A stretch of 64,000 nucleotides of DNA from Mactromeris polynyma (Eukaryota; Mollusca; Bivalvia; Venerida; Mactridae). The stretch covers positions 2,979,904-3,043,903 of the forward strand of contig JASFXZ010000018.1 in the NCBI GenBank assembly GCA_032209605.1, read 5' to 3'. The notes beneath the pieces are model-generated. The model worked only from the letters and a program-made list of their open reading frames with translations. It was not told the DNA's origin and searched no databases. Below are positions 11,618 to 23,640 of the stretch, piece by piece (within the stretch, counting starts at the first letter, position 1; each line of letters starts with the position of its first letter). The position numbers were made by a program, and so were the translations under genes.

Positions 11618-14155
11618 GCCTGAATAGGAAACTTGCATTGCTGATCCCCGAAAATAACCTTTTGAAATACTCATGACCCACCAAAACTTTCAACTTCATG
11701 TGTGCATAGAAAAGTAGTTTGACCGCACCAGGCTGACAATATCCGAATCTTCCATTTGAAGTGATGTTTTCCATGAAGTTTTTTTTTTAAATTCCCGCCT
11801 GTGGTTGCTGAGAACTAGTACAGAATATTTGTGTGAAGTTATATCAAAATTGGGTCAGCAGTTTTTGACTAAAAGATGTTTGAAGTTTCCACTATATACA
11901 TGATTTCGATGAATCCAAACATATTGTTGTATTTTTGTAGAGTGTCATCCTCCACAAAGTGGTTCAGTTGAGAAGCAAAACTGGAAGTTGGCCATTTTGT
12001 TGATGTGCTTGTTATTTTTGTTGATAAATCACGTCGCATTGTTGTATTTTTGTAGAGTGTCGCCAAATGAAGCGTCCAGCAGGTTCATGAAATTCAGCCA
12101 TGCGATTTCAGAGAAGATGTTTATAAATGATTGTTGGACAGATGGACAGATGGATAGATGGACGTACGAACAACGACTGATCAGAAAAGCTCACCTTAAG
12201 CACTTCTTGTTGAGCTAAAAATACAACAATGGTTGTCACAGTGGATTGTCTGTTTTCATTATCATTGTAAACTGTGTGTCTGCGTACGTGCATGAAATAA
12301 AGTCCGACTTTCATTCTGACAAATATTCTGACCAAGGTTTTTATAAGATTTGACTTAATGACCTAGTGTTTGACCCATATTAACAGTTGTCCATGATATC
12401 ATGCAGACAAGTGGATAGTAGTTCGAACAAAGAGTTGACAGCTTTCAAGGTCGTTGATCTGAAAAGATATCTGACCAATAGAAACTCAATGTATCCGGAG
12501 TATAATTTGACCTAATTGAGAGGATAAAAGGCCCATATAAACTTTCTATAACGGACAAACGCGTGCTAGAGGAGCTTGACACACAATCCCTTGCACACTT
12601 TTCTTTTTATTATAAATGTGTGTTTGTCCTCTGATATACGACAGTACATATGGACATCTATCAGTATCTGTTATGTCCTCCTCTCCTACGAATCAACGAA
12701 GTATTCTTGACCGCAAGAATAAAAAAATGTGGGTATGGGAATGATGCACTCATGACAAACTCATTCCAATGACTATTATAGTTATATCCTCAAATTTACG
12801 GCTTTCACAATTTTTGTATAATGTATATTTCATAACAAATTGATATGTACACATGTATTTCCTGTAATTTGCTTGTTTGAAGTCACTTTTGCAGTTAATT
12901 CAGAACTTTTATTCTCTTGTTGTGTTACAATTTTTAAGTAACACAGATTTTCAGTGAACATTTCAAAGTTAATTATTCATTGCCTCAGCAATGTTGGTTA
13001 ATTGTGAAAATTGTACATTAGTTTAAAGTTTGTTCGGTGATATTATTATAACACATGTAGACTGTTAAATTAGTTTTTTTCTGTTAGAAAGGTAAAAATG
13101 TTGAAAATTGGTTCTTCTGCAGTGAAAATCCGGTCAAAAAAGAAAACTCATAAACCGGTTGTACAGTCAATTGTGGCATTTGGATTATCGATAATGATTT
13201 TGGAGTCTGATACCCAACACAACTTATAGCATGTAGGAGATGGTACAATATAATTAAATTAAACTTTAAAATGCATACATGTTCATATAATTTGTATCTT
13301 TCAGAGTTTGGTTGTGGCACATGCAAATGACCATCATGGTACCATCTATTACAGTTAGCAAGACAATGCTGACAATGTTGTGATTATTTGAGAATTGAAA
13401 GGTTTTGGATTTGTGAAGGTATTTATTATGATTACGCAGATCAAAAGAATACTGTCCAATTTTGCCGACTGTTTGGTATGACCACTTTTCACAAATTATA
13501 TACACAATCAGAGTTTACCAGCATAATAATATTTGGAGGTGTGTGATATGCCTCTGGGCAAAACTGGTTTTCATACAATTATTTCATACTATTGTTTGTT
13601 TTATTTCTTTAAGTTAAAACCTATATAGTTTGTAGATCAGTGTTGATAATTTGCCAGTATTGTTATTGTCCAGTTGCTGTCAAAATCACCTGAGTATTAT
13701 TATTTAAACGCATAACAGACACAGACCTCTAAAACAGTCAATTTTTTTTAAAGGATACAAAAAGTTGATGCAAATAGTTCAGTCCTCTGAATGAGTATTA
13801 TGAAATCAATGCTATCAAATACATGGATGAGTCTTACCTAAATGACAGTGCAAAATATTCATAAGTAAAATAACCAGTTTTGACAAAAGGCACAGTATCC
13901 TTTATATTTCACACCAGTAGTTTGTTGTCCCAAATGTGTCTTCTTTAATACACTAATTGATTTTATTCCAGATTCTTCACCTGTATTCTCCATATGCAAG
14001 AGTATACCTTCAGCGATGCACCATCACATAACATGACCTTACACATGACTCTGAGTGGTGGTTGGAGCTGTATATTGAATTACAGAGACCATTCCAGGCA
14101 CTCTTTCGTCATATGGAACAGCTCGGTGTTAGAGTAAAATATTAATTACCAACTA
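11618..14155. other. Intron sequence with weak tandem-repeat remnants
   Basis: Mostly unannotatable AT-rich DNA. A 23-bp word 'attgttgtatttttgtagagtg' recurs at about 11926 and 12040. Around 12115-12170 there is a short GGACAGAT/GGATAGAT run. No gene supported. Confidence 0.4.
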
Positions 14156-14204
14156 GTCCAATGTTCTAGCGCTTACTGCCTACCCACTGACAAAAGGGAC
14201 ATAT

Positions 14205-14270
14205 TAAGTTGCTACAGGGAACGCCACATACATAAGACAGTGCATCTTCACACAGACCTCCGGGAAAATA
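14205..14270 (+). repeat. Dispersed repeat motif 'gaacgccacatac...cacagacctc'
   Basis: The stretch 'ttgctacagggaacgccaca' and following bases to 'cacacagacctccggg' recurs inverted at 43387-43440, directly at 43565-43600, and in degenerate inverted form at about 31545-31600. It is a dispersed repeat family of unknown type. Confidence 0.5.
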
Positions 14271-14564
14271 ATCTACAAAACATAAGGCACTTGAGGAGGT
14301 GCAATGGTACATACGTAAGGGAACAGAGGATCAATGAGTGCCCTTGCCGACCATAATGAATAACTAGGAGAATAAAAGAGGACAAACTGTGAAGCATACA
14401 CGTCATACAATGCCAAGACAATGGCTATTTGAACACTGGTATAAGTTATGCAACTAATAGTCCAGTCAATCTACTGAAAAAAAGGCAAATAAAGGAAAAA
14501 AAATGCACAGAAATGATTTTGGCATAAATGTATTGTTTCATATCTGCCGTGTAAGGAAAAAAAA

Positions 14565-15510
14565 GTATAGGAAAATCCTACGGTGCAAAATGCTTTTTTT
14601 GGGGTAAAATGTACTAAAAGGTAAAAAAAGTAAGAATTTCTGGACTTTGACTATATCAATATCAGATTTAGCTGTAAAAATTCCAGAATAACTGTTTTTA
14701 ATAGACATTATGTTGCACCATAACATACCTTAAGTAATGACACATCATATGTTGTGAACAGTGATTTTTGGGGTAAAATGGTGAAAAAAACAACAAATTA
14801 AAGTGGGAATTTCTGGAGTTTGTCAATAACTCGACGAAATTTAGCTATAAATTTACCTCAATAACTGTATTTAATAGATATTAAACTGCTCTAAAACATA
14901 CCTCAGGTTCAGAATATCATACAGTGAAAAAGGTGATTTTTTGGGTAAAATAGTAAAAATATAAATGAAAGTGAGAATTTCTGGAATTTGCCAAACATAT
15001 ATTAGACCAGTGGAAAAATAGGAGGGAAAATATGCACAGACAAACTTTTGATGGATTTGTGTCATATAAAGCACCACATTTAATTTACTATCAGTATAAA
15101 ACTATCACACTGTGCAAAATGTTATTTTTGGGGTAAAATGGTTGAAAATTTTAATAAAAATGGGATTTTTTGGAATTTGCCAAAACTATGTCAATTTGTG
15201 CAATAATACTACCAAAATTACTGTATTTAATATATATTATATTACAGTACAAAATACCTAGGGTATAGAAACATAGTACCTTGTGAAATGTGATTTTTGG
15301 AGTAAAACTTTAAAAAAAATAAAAAAATGGGAATTTTTGGAATTTGTCTATTACTATGTCAAATTTTGCAACAAAACTACCAGAATTACTGTATTTAAAA
15401 TAAATTATATTGCGGTACAAAATACTTAAGTAAAGAAACATTGTATCGTGTGAAATGTGATTTTTGGGGTAAAACTAAAAAAAAAGGAAATTTTGGAATC
15501 GGATAATTTC
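14565..15510. repeat. Satellite-like tandem repeat, ~170-bp period, 5-6 units
   Basis: The landmark 'ttttggggtaaaa' (or one-base variants) occurs at about 14601, 14770, 14942, 15130, 15298 and 15466, giving spacings of 168-171 bp with one of about 188. Each unit also carries 'gggaatttttggaatttg', 'ctaccagaattactgtattta' and 'gtacaaaatac'. Unit divergence is roughly 15-25% by eye. Non-coding. Confidence 0.75.
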
Positions 15511-15899
15511 CCGTTTATTTTCACTGTAAAAGTTTCAAAACAGTAATTTTCATCAAATGTTATATTGCAAAATCAATAATATAAATTATAGAAACAGTTT
15601 ATGATGGGGAATGTAATATATATTTGTAACATAAATCCACATAAATTAATGCCATTCAAATGGGTTAACAACGAGAGGGCAAGTGAACTACTTCAGTGTG
15701 CATTTTTAGACACTGAAAATTATTGACATTAAGAGGAAGCAAGAGCTGTGATTATGATTTCATTTTATGTTGTAATGTACAATTTATTTTAAAGGAAGAT
15801 GATGACTTGGTGAATTTTTTGTTGTTGTACCACGAATATAATAAAAGGAAAAATGTGACTATAATCATATAGAGGGTAAATGAGAAATTGAGTTAAGAA

Positions 15900-16680
15900 T
15901 CAAACAAGAGGACCATGATGGCCCTATACCACTCACCTGAGCACATTGCCATATTGGCCTCAAGAGAATACATAATGATTTTCAATGATTTGACCTTGTG
16001 ACCTATTTTTTAACCCCACATGACCCAGTACCACATATGATTTGCATTTCATTAAGACAAGCACTCTGATCAAGTTTTATGTAGTCCCTGTAGAAAATGC
16101 AGCCTCCCAATAATCCACAATAACTTTCCATCATTTGATCCTGTGACCTAGTTGTTGACCCCATGTGACCTAGTATTGAATTTGACAGGCATTTCATTCA
16201 GATGAACAATCTGATCAAGTTTCATGAAATTCAGGGAAATAATGTAGGATGTAGAGTATTGTTCACAAGGATAATTAGTAATTTGACCTTTTAACCCACT
16301 TTTTGATCGGAAATGATCCAGTATCAAACTTGAACAAATGTTTGTAAAGCCAAACATTCTAAGCAAATTTCATCAAGATTGAGTCAGAGGTGTGACCTAC
16401 AGAGTAGAGTATTAACAAGATGACCCAGTTTCAAACTTGGCCTTGATTTTACATTGTATTAAGGCAATCCTTTTTACCATGTCTCATATAGATTAAGTCA
16501 AAAATTTGACCTGTGTATAGTTAACACTGTTTTACTATAATTAGACCTAGAAACAGTTTCAACTTAGCCTATATTTCATTGAGACAACCATTCTGACCAA
16601 GGTTCATGCAGATCAGGAAAAAGATGTTACCTCAAGAGTGTTAATTGGAAGATCCCCACAGCTCACCTTGAGCAGATCTA
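15900..16680. repeat. Diverged tandem repeat ('accatgatggccctataccactcacctgag' type)
   Basis: Opens with 'aagaggaccatgatggccct' and continues as ~130-160-bp units built on 'tttgaccttgtgacctatttttt', 'catttcattaagacaa', 'tctgatcaagtttcatg' and 'cagagtagagtattaacaag'. It closes with 'cccacagctcaccttgagcag', echoing the opening. I recognise this as a widespread bivalve repeat (recollection, unverified). Confidence 0.6.
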
Positions 16681-16969
16681 AGAATGTATCAATTTTGACA
16701 TCACCAATATTAAAAGAATGACAAGTGTAAGCTTTGAAAAGGTACCAAAGAAATGTGTCCTAGTAATGGCAAGGCTTAACATTTTCATCTACAATTACAA
16801 CACACACAAAAAATTGAAATAATTTCAGGCACATGATATATGTGCCGACAAATAGTGTAAGGTGTGGGAAAGCGCCCATATTAAGCAATAACACTTAGTA
16901 AGTAACTTTCACGTTGACAAAATGTATATAAACATGTATGTGTTGTGGACGATTTACATTGTACAAGTC

Positions 16970-17007
16970 TTAATAAAATGTCTGTTCTGTTCTGTTCATA
17001 TAATGTT
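16970..17007 (+). mobile_element. LINE 3' end: polyadenylation signal plus (GTTCT)n tail
   Basis: AATAAA is followed by 'atgtctgttctgttctgttc'. The same arrangement ends LINE A (34103-34132 on the minus strand), so this is probably the 3' terminus of a severely 5'-truncated relative. How far it extends upstream is not clear. Confidence 0.5.
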
Positions 17008-17868
17008 GTTTGCTTAAAGATTAATTTTATTTCCCCCCAACATGACGATAGCACTTTCATGTATGGTAATTTATTTGTGAAAAAAATGTATTACAATTCC
17101 TATTCTTCATGATTTTAACTTAAACTTCTTGATTATATTTTATGTGAAAGATATGTATAATAGTATGTGAATTGTAGTATTAGTACTTAACATTCCAATA
17201 TAACATAATATAATATTTTTTTATTTACATTTACCAATTTCATTATTTTTCTATTGAAAAATTATGTCTCAATACAAGGTGTGAAATATGATACATTTCA
17301 ACCAACTGTTTGTCATCCATGTGTATTTTCACACAATTGTGTTAAGTAATTGACTTACATCAAAGGTGTAAAGATAACTTGTCAATTACTTCCAAATACT
17401 TTTATTTATCAGTCATAATATCGTTTTGTTAATTTCTTGTATCCTAAAAGTCAGTCAATGAAAATATAAAGATCCCATATCGTGCGTTATTACATGTACT
17501 GAGTATTAAAATGTCAATATATATTATTGATTAAAACGTATACTGAAGAAAACAGATACAGTTTTGTTTGTAAATATATTATGATACATGTAATATTCGA
17601 AAGCAAAATATACACAACTACATACATACTGATACATCAAGATAAATGCTACAGCCCTTGGTAATCTCATCATGCTGGCTAAACACAGCGGGGTGGCTAA
17701 TTCAGTCGCGAATGATAATGATTATGAGACGTTAAAGTGGCGTATATATAATCGGTTATAGCATGGAGCCAATATCGATCAGATCTGGGGAATCTTGCGA
17801 TGAGCCAGAAAGTTGGTCATGAGTGTGCCTGTGACACGCATAACAACATTCAGTTTTGGTCTTGAGTT

Positions 17869-19437
17869 GGACCCGTTTTATCAATATTCGTTCGTACGAT
17901 ACGAAATGTTCGTAAGAATTTTCTTACGAAAATACTTACGATCGTTTTATCAAAATGTGTCCGTATACATGTATGACTGCGATCTTACGAATAAGAATGT
18001 TCGTGCGCACAGTAAATCAGTACACGCTCTTCTTGGGGATGTCAAACTAGACGTATCTCACGTCGTCTCTCAGTCGTCTGTTGAGAAACAAAAATATAAC
18101 CGCCTATCCATCTGTTGTCAGTAGGCAAACAAACTTCTCAGAGGAAGACGAGCAAACTTCGGTGGACAGCTGCTTAAAATTACTGGTACAACGTAACAGA
18201 ACACTGAACAGTATTCAGTTAGATATGTCGGCGGATATGCCTACCCACTAAAAGCCTATTTCTTAAAGAGGAGGTTTGCTATTTCATGTCTGATGACTAA
18301 GATGCGAATAAACAGGGGCTGGTCATAAGAGGTTCGAACTGAAATATGAAAGTACTGTAGTGGTGTGGCGCTTGACGAGGTGTTCGAACTCACGCCACCC
18401 CCTCTATCCCTGCATGGCGCTCTACAAACTGTAGTAACCAGTTGGCTGTATCATCCCACACCGATGCTCTCCTCCCACTTACGTCACTACTCTTTTGCTA
18501 CCTTCATATAAATGCAGGTGGATGTGCACCCAGTGTTGGGCTCGACCCCACCCCAACTCTCGCAAGGTGCTCTACCGTTTCGTCACACTCCACCACACAG
18601 CTTAAGAAACAGTATATTGAGTGGTATTCTATGCTCAGAAGGATGAAAACTTGCTTAAATAGTTTATTATGTTCTTGAGTTTTCACGATCTTTAAGATCT
18701 AATTTATTGAGGATTTAATGCTTAATTTTAAGTCAAATATCATTGAGGATGTCATTCAGCTGGTGATGTTAATGATGCAGACTATTATTAAAGAAATGTG
18801 AAATGCTGCTTACCGTCATAACCACAGTAATTCTAATGGTTTATAAGAGTTCATAATTAATCTGTCTTGATATATAAAGTCATCAATTTCATGTCGTAAC
18901 AGTTTAAAATTAGGCTTAGCAATAACCAAATAATAGTATTAAATTTTAAAAGTTGTATGACATAGTTGATACTGTACTTCAAATGTAAACCATACATTTA
19001 TATTCCATGTACAATTCCACATACACACTATTCTTATTCCATCTTCAAATTACCTTTTAATTGTTAGAAGTTTTACTTTGTTCGATTGACTACTGTATCA
19101 GCTAGTATGTATGGAATCATCTTTATAAGATAACAATATATACTTATTAATGTATCCCCCCCCCCCAGTAATGCCAGACAATTTCATGTGATATGAAGTA
19201 GATGAATGGATTAAAAAGTTCATAACTATTGTTGATTAATGTGAAATCATTATTAATCATATTTGTTACGAACGTTACGAATGCCTAAAACCACCGAGTA
19301 GCATTTTCGTTATAACTAACGAATTCGTAGCGTCTGCATGCGTACGGAAATATTGATAAAACGCTCTTTCGATCGTAAGAACATCGTAAGAAATTTTACG
19401 AAACTTTTGTGCGTAAGAACGTTGATAAAACGGGCCC
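17869..19437. mobile_element. Non-autonomous DNA element with ~100-bp TIRs (GGGCCCGTTTTATCAA)
   Basis: The left end GGACCCGTTTTATCAATATT and the right end (reverse complement GGGCCCGTTTTATCAACGTT) are inverted. Similarity continues inward for about 100 bp through alternating 'TTCTTACGA/TCGTAAGAA' words, and a second internal 'CGTTTTATCAA' is present in both arms. The TIRs are rich in TCGTAAG/CTTACGA and could form a strong cruciform. No transposase is present in the interior. The LINE F tail begins at the next base after the right TIR. Confidence 0.7.
18361..18620 (-). repeat. Degenerate tRNA-like segments inside the long-TIR element
   Basis: On the minus strand two B-box-like words occur, 'GAGTTCGAACACC' (about 18378-18390) and 'GGGTCGAGCCC' (about 18537-18547), each preceded by 'GTAGAGC'-type A-box fragments. 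They may be two decayed copies of a tRNA-derived SINE carried inside the element. Weak evidence. Confidence 0.3.
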
Positions 19438-21240
19438 ATAAATACAATACAAATTGTTTATTGCATTAAAACATAACATGTTTCATAGCAACATTATGTA
19501 CATTATAACAAAACACAATGGGTAGAGGTATTTACAGAAGAGCAAAATATCAACATAAAATTTAGTTAACTCACAATATGGAACATGGCTGAAATTTACA
19601 ATGAAAAAAAAAACAAAATAAATGCGCTGGTCTGAGTTGAACATATATATACAGTCCTACAATTAAATAGTTAAGCAAACACTGAAGAAGTCGTCCACGG
19701 GATAATTGTGAAAACGATGCCCTGATATATAATATATACATACTATAAATGCGTGTTTCATTCTACATGTATTTACAACAAGGAGTGTTGAAGGTGATTT
19801 TCAATCATGTGATTTAAAGGTAATAGTTAAAGATAGTGGTTTATATTAAAAACTAGTACATGATTACTCTTTAGAAATAGTTGTACAGAAGAAGGCCAGC
19901 TTCTAGTTTGATTTACGATAATAAAATTATACAATTACTTTTACTATGGTACACAATTGTAAGTATAAATAGGATATAAACATTTGTACACTATTATTAT
20001 ACGCAAACATTGACAACAGATAATTGTAAAGTAAAGTTAAAAATCAGTTTCTTGTTAAGTTAGCATAGTATATGTACTTCGCTAGGTGTAATATTGTATT
20101 CTTATTACTATCTGTCAGTAATTGCTTAAACTTTTGTTGTGTGGGCCATTGGCAATAGTACCGTTTTAAGTATTTGATTCGGATTTCTCTATATTTGGGA
20201 CATATAAGAGTGAAATGAAATTCTGATTCGACAGAATTCCCGTTGCAATTCTGACACAGACGATTTTGTCTTTCAATATTATTATGTCTGCCTACTTCAA
20301 TTTGTAAGCTGTGTGCGGAAATTCTATATTTTGTATAAGCATTTCGATATCTTTTGTCTTTAATGAAATCGAGGTAATTTTCAAATTGAAATTCGTGTTT
20401 AAAGATGCTGTAACACTGTAACCTATTTGAATTACTTATTTTACTATACCAACTTTGATAATACATATCGAGTATTTTTTGTTTGATTGGATTCAGTGTG
20501 ATGAGCATTCGACCTTGGTTAATCCATAAATGTGACAGTCCACATAAATCTAGTGTGTGTTTGACATGGTACGCCCAGTTGGAACCGTGGTAGTTGTTAC
20601 CGTTATCGGCGTCATTTTTAAGAACGTTGTATATTTTAAAGAGTAATGTGTGCGGGTCTGAATTTAATAGTTTGAGCCAGTATTTAATCATTAGTATTTG
20701 TCTATGGATAGCTAGCGGAATTCTTCCTAATTCACCATACAGTGTTTCTAGGTTTGTAGATTTTCGAGCAGTAAGTAGTTTACGACAAAATTTGGTGTGG
20801 ATATTTTCTATGTTTGGTGATTCGCAATATGCCCATATTTCGGCACAATAATTAAGTATAGGACTTACCAGGGAATCAAATAGTTTGGATTTTTGTGATA
20901 TTGGTAATTCATTTCGTTATTAATTGTAAATAGGTTGTGTAAAGCAAATGATGCATGGTTCGCTATTCGCTGTTGGGTTCGATACCAGCTATTGTTTTTA
21001 AAAAGGTGTATACCTAAATATTTAAACGATGTAACGTTTTCGATTAAAGTGTTATACAGATAAAATTTATAATTTGTATGTCTCCCCTTCTCAAATATCA
21101 TAGTTTTTGTTTTGTTTATGTTTAGTTTCAGTCCCCATGTTATACAATATTGCTCGATATCATTTAGTATAGACTGTAAGCTTTGTGGTGACCGGGCGGA
21201 TACCACTGCGTCGTCTGCGAATAGTAACAAAAAAATAATG
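19438..21240 (-). mobile_element. 5'-truncated LINE copy 'F' (CR1/L2-like)
   Basis: Minus-strand LINE fragment holding only the RT C-terminal half and 3' UTR. The 3' end carries AATAAA (complement of 19457-19462) and an (AATAC)n-like tail at 19438-19450. The 5' end is lost near 21240, just upstream of the FADD box, as expected from incomplete reverse transcription. It abuts the right TIR of the preceding DNA element. Confidence 0.75.
20044..21230 (-). pseudogene. LINE F reverse-transcriptase C-terminal remnant
   Basis: The first segment (20865-21230) starts at the catalytic 'LLFADDAVV' box and continues through the RT thumb ('LKLNINKTKTMIF', 'FKYLGIHLF'). After frameshifts between 20690 and 20865 a second segment (20044-20691) carries the C-terminal domain with a zinc-knuckle-like 'CQNCNGNSVESEFHF' and ends 'YYANLTRN'. 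The catalytic palm motifs upstream of FADD are missing, so this copy is dead. Confidence 0.75.
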
Positions 21241-21369
21241 ATCTTGTTTTGGTGGAAATATGATATCCATTGGTCGTTGTTGAATGATCGTCTCCAAACA
21301 GTGAAAGTCTATTCCGATCAAAACTTGTATGTCATACCATTTCAATCACATTCATTGAGAAATATTTAA

Positions 21370-21789
21370 TTAATAACAATGAAATAAGCATTTTAGTCAC
21401 AAAATCAATCTTCCAACGCCGCTTCGTTAATACTGACAAGCGTTTGTCAGGTAGATCGAGTAAGAATAGTCGCCCCTGACAAATGTTATACTAGGGCATC
21501 AATGGAAATATACGTAGAACGATAAAATAACAGTCATTGTATATGCTGGAACTTCTTTTAAACAACATACAAGCAGCAGATTGTAGATATCGAAAATACT
21601 AGCATTTTCCTTATATTTAAGATAAAAGTTAAGACTGCTAAGAGGTACATTACAGTTAAGGAGAAAAATAAACAATATCTTAAGATAATATGCTTTGTGA
21701 ATACCACTTAAGATTTTTCTTGAAATCTAAGGAAGAAATGCAAGAAAAATCTTAAATTTAATGGAAATCTTAGGATTTAAGATAAATTT
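21370..21789. other. Intron sequence; one 18-bp inverted pair
   Basis: Nothing gene-like. 'cttaagatttttcttg' at about 21708-21725 is inverted at about 21739-21757 ('caagaaaaatcttaa'), a short hairpin. Confidence 0.4.
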
Positions 21790-22530
21790 TCTGGAGTCCA
21801 ATAACAAGCCAGCTTGTACATTGTTATTCGAGTTTTCTAAATAATTCAAAACAGACCTAGTAGCGGACCCAGACCTAACACTGATATCAGCATTCGAACT
21901 TGACTGCGGCGAATACATATCTGGATATGAAAAACGAGTCAGCTCGTACATCGTTATTCGAGTGTTTCTGAAATATTTGAATACAGACCTAGTAGCGAAC
22001 CCAGAGGTAATACTGACATCAACATTCGAACTTGACCGCGGCGAATACCTATCTGGGTTCCAATAACAAGGCAGCTCGTACATCGTTATACGAGTGTTTC
22101 TGAAATAGTTCAATGCAGACCTAGTAGCGAACCCAGAGCTAGCACTGACATCAACATTCGATCTTCTTCGCGGCGAATACATATCTGGATATGAATAACG
22201 AGCCAGCTCGTACATCGTTATTCGAGTCTTTTTAAAAATATGAATACAGACCTAGTATTCACCGCGGTCAAGTTCGAATGTTGATGTCAGTGCTAGCTCT
22301 GGGTTCGCTAATAAGTATGTATTCAAATGTTTAAAAACCTCGAATAACGATGTACTAGCTGGCTCTTTATTCATACCCAGATATGTATTCGCCGCGGAGC
22401 CGTTTCGAATGTTGATGTCAGTGCTAGCTCTGGGTTCGATATAAGAATTGTATTCAAAAATATAAGTCGAATAACGATGTCAGTGCTGGCTCTGTATTCA
22501 ATCTGGGTCGGTATTCAATGTTGATGTACG
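21790..22530. repeat. 132-bp tandem repeat that reverses orientation (palindromic array)
   Basis: Three to four head-to-tail units of 132 bp run to about 22240. They carry 'cagacctagtagcgaaccc', 'actgacatcaacattcgaac', 'gcggcgaatacatatctgg' and 'cagctcgtacatcgttattc'. From about 22245 the same sequence appears in reverse-complement orientation ('accgcggtcaagttcgaatg', 'gttgatgtcagtgctagctc') for two more units. Because 132 is divisible by 3, one frame (21727-22215, minus) stays open as a 44-residue repeat. However, units differ at many replacement positions and the array inverts, so I do not call it a gene. Confidence 0.75.
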
Positions 22531-22857
22531 ATGTATCTCGTGTCCAAAATGTGTGGCCGGCAGTTGCTAGATATTTTGCAAATCGCAGTTGGGTATTCAG
22601 GAAGACAATGTCCTATGTCATGGCTCAAAACAAGAAAATAAATGGAACCATACTCGTCATCCTTAGATACCGACCTAAGTGAAATAAAATAATATATAGT
22701 GGGAGCTTAAACTATTGATATAAACTAACAGAAATACAGTCGAAGGCTAATTTTCAAGGAGTGGTGCTTGAAACCTGAGACTACTTACAGTAGTTATGTG
22801 ACAGTATTCTTCCCAGATTAAAAATATTATTCTGTTTCAATATATTAGTAACAACTG

Positions 22858-23030
22858 GTAATAAAATCATGTTTTGGGGAACACGAAAATCGGTCAATGG
22901 CGCTACCGGGATTCGAACCCGGGTCTACGGATTGCCGTTCAGTTATGCTAACCACTACACCACAACGACCTAACTGTACATTTAACTTATATAAAGTTCA
23001 TTGAGGATAACTACACTCTGGACGAAGTAC
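22858..23030 (-). repeat. tRNA-derived repeat (SINE family 1), copy 2
   Basis: Minus-strand copy. The tRNA-like body is at 22898-22970 with A-box 'TGGTGTAGTGG' and perfect B-box 'GGTTCGAATCC'. The 5' leader contains 'CTTTATATAAGTTAA' and starts 'GTACTTCGTCC' at 23030. The 3' part is 'CCGATTTTCGTGTTCC'. Confidence 0.7.
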
Positions 23031-23267
23031 AGGGCACATTGTTTTGTAACAAAACGTCAATGAAAATACGATATATGCCTGGAATTAAATGTTTAAAAAT
23101 GACGTTACGTTAGCAACACAATTTCGGCCACTGACTGTACATGTCGAGGGGTAAAAGAAAAAATAATCTGGCCCATTATTTATATAGAGATATACTAGTT
23201 TTGCTTTAATCTCTAGATGCGTGAAAGAAGAGTCTGTATTAAGCATTTAATTTAAGAAGTTTAAGTA

Positions 23268-23335
23268 GACATGGGTTCGAATCCCGGTAGCGCCAATAAC
23301 CAAATTTTCGTGTTCCTAGATTTTATTTTAATGAA
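23268..23335 (+). repeat. tRNA-derived repeat (SINE family 1), 3' fragment
   Basis: Only the B-box ('GGGTTCGAATCCCGG'), acceptor 3' strand 'TAGCGCC' and tail 'AATTTTCGTGTTCC' remain. It lies immediately before the LINE B 3' tail. Confidence 0.6.
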
Positions 23336-23640
23336 TTACCTAATTAATAATAATAATAAAGTTTATTTAAAGTAATATAGGTCACCGGCCCAAAATACAC
23401 AACAATACATTCATGTGCAACAATACAATGTCAACAGTTGTGTCCAATGAGATTACAATATATTAAGCTCTCAAGGACAGCTACGATACAGTTTTTTTGT
23501 AAATGTATGCAAACTAATAATTCATTAAAGGAGCGTTTTATATGTATGCTATCAGATGATAATTATGATGTTTTAATACTGTACTTGATAAAACAAAATC
23601 ATGTATTTATACATTCGGTCATGTTCATTTAATTAAGTTG

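Noticed and set aside
17813..18124. 103-codon frame at the left TIR
   Set aside because: It lies largely in the inverted repeat, and its residues reflect TTACGA words rather than a protein.
21727..22215. 162-codon frame with 44-residue repeats as a repeat protein
   Set aside because: Produced by a 132-bp tandem repeat. Units differ at many replacement positions and the array continues in inverted, non-open form.
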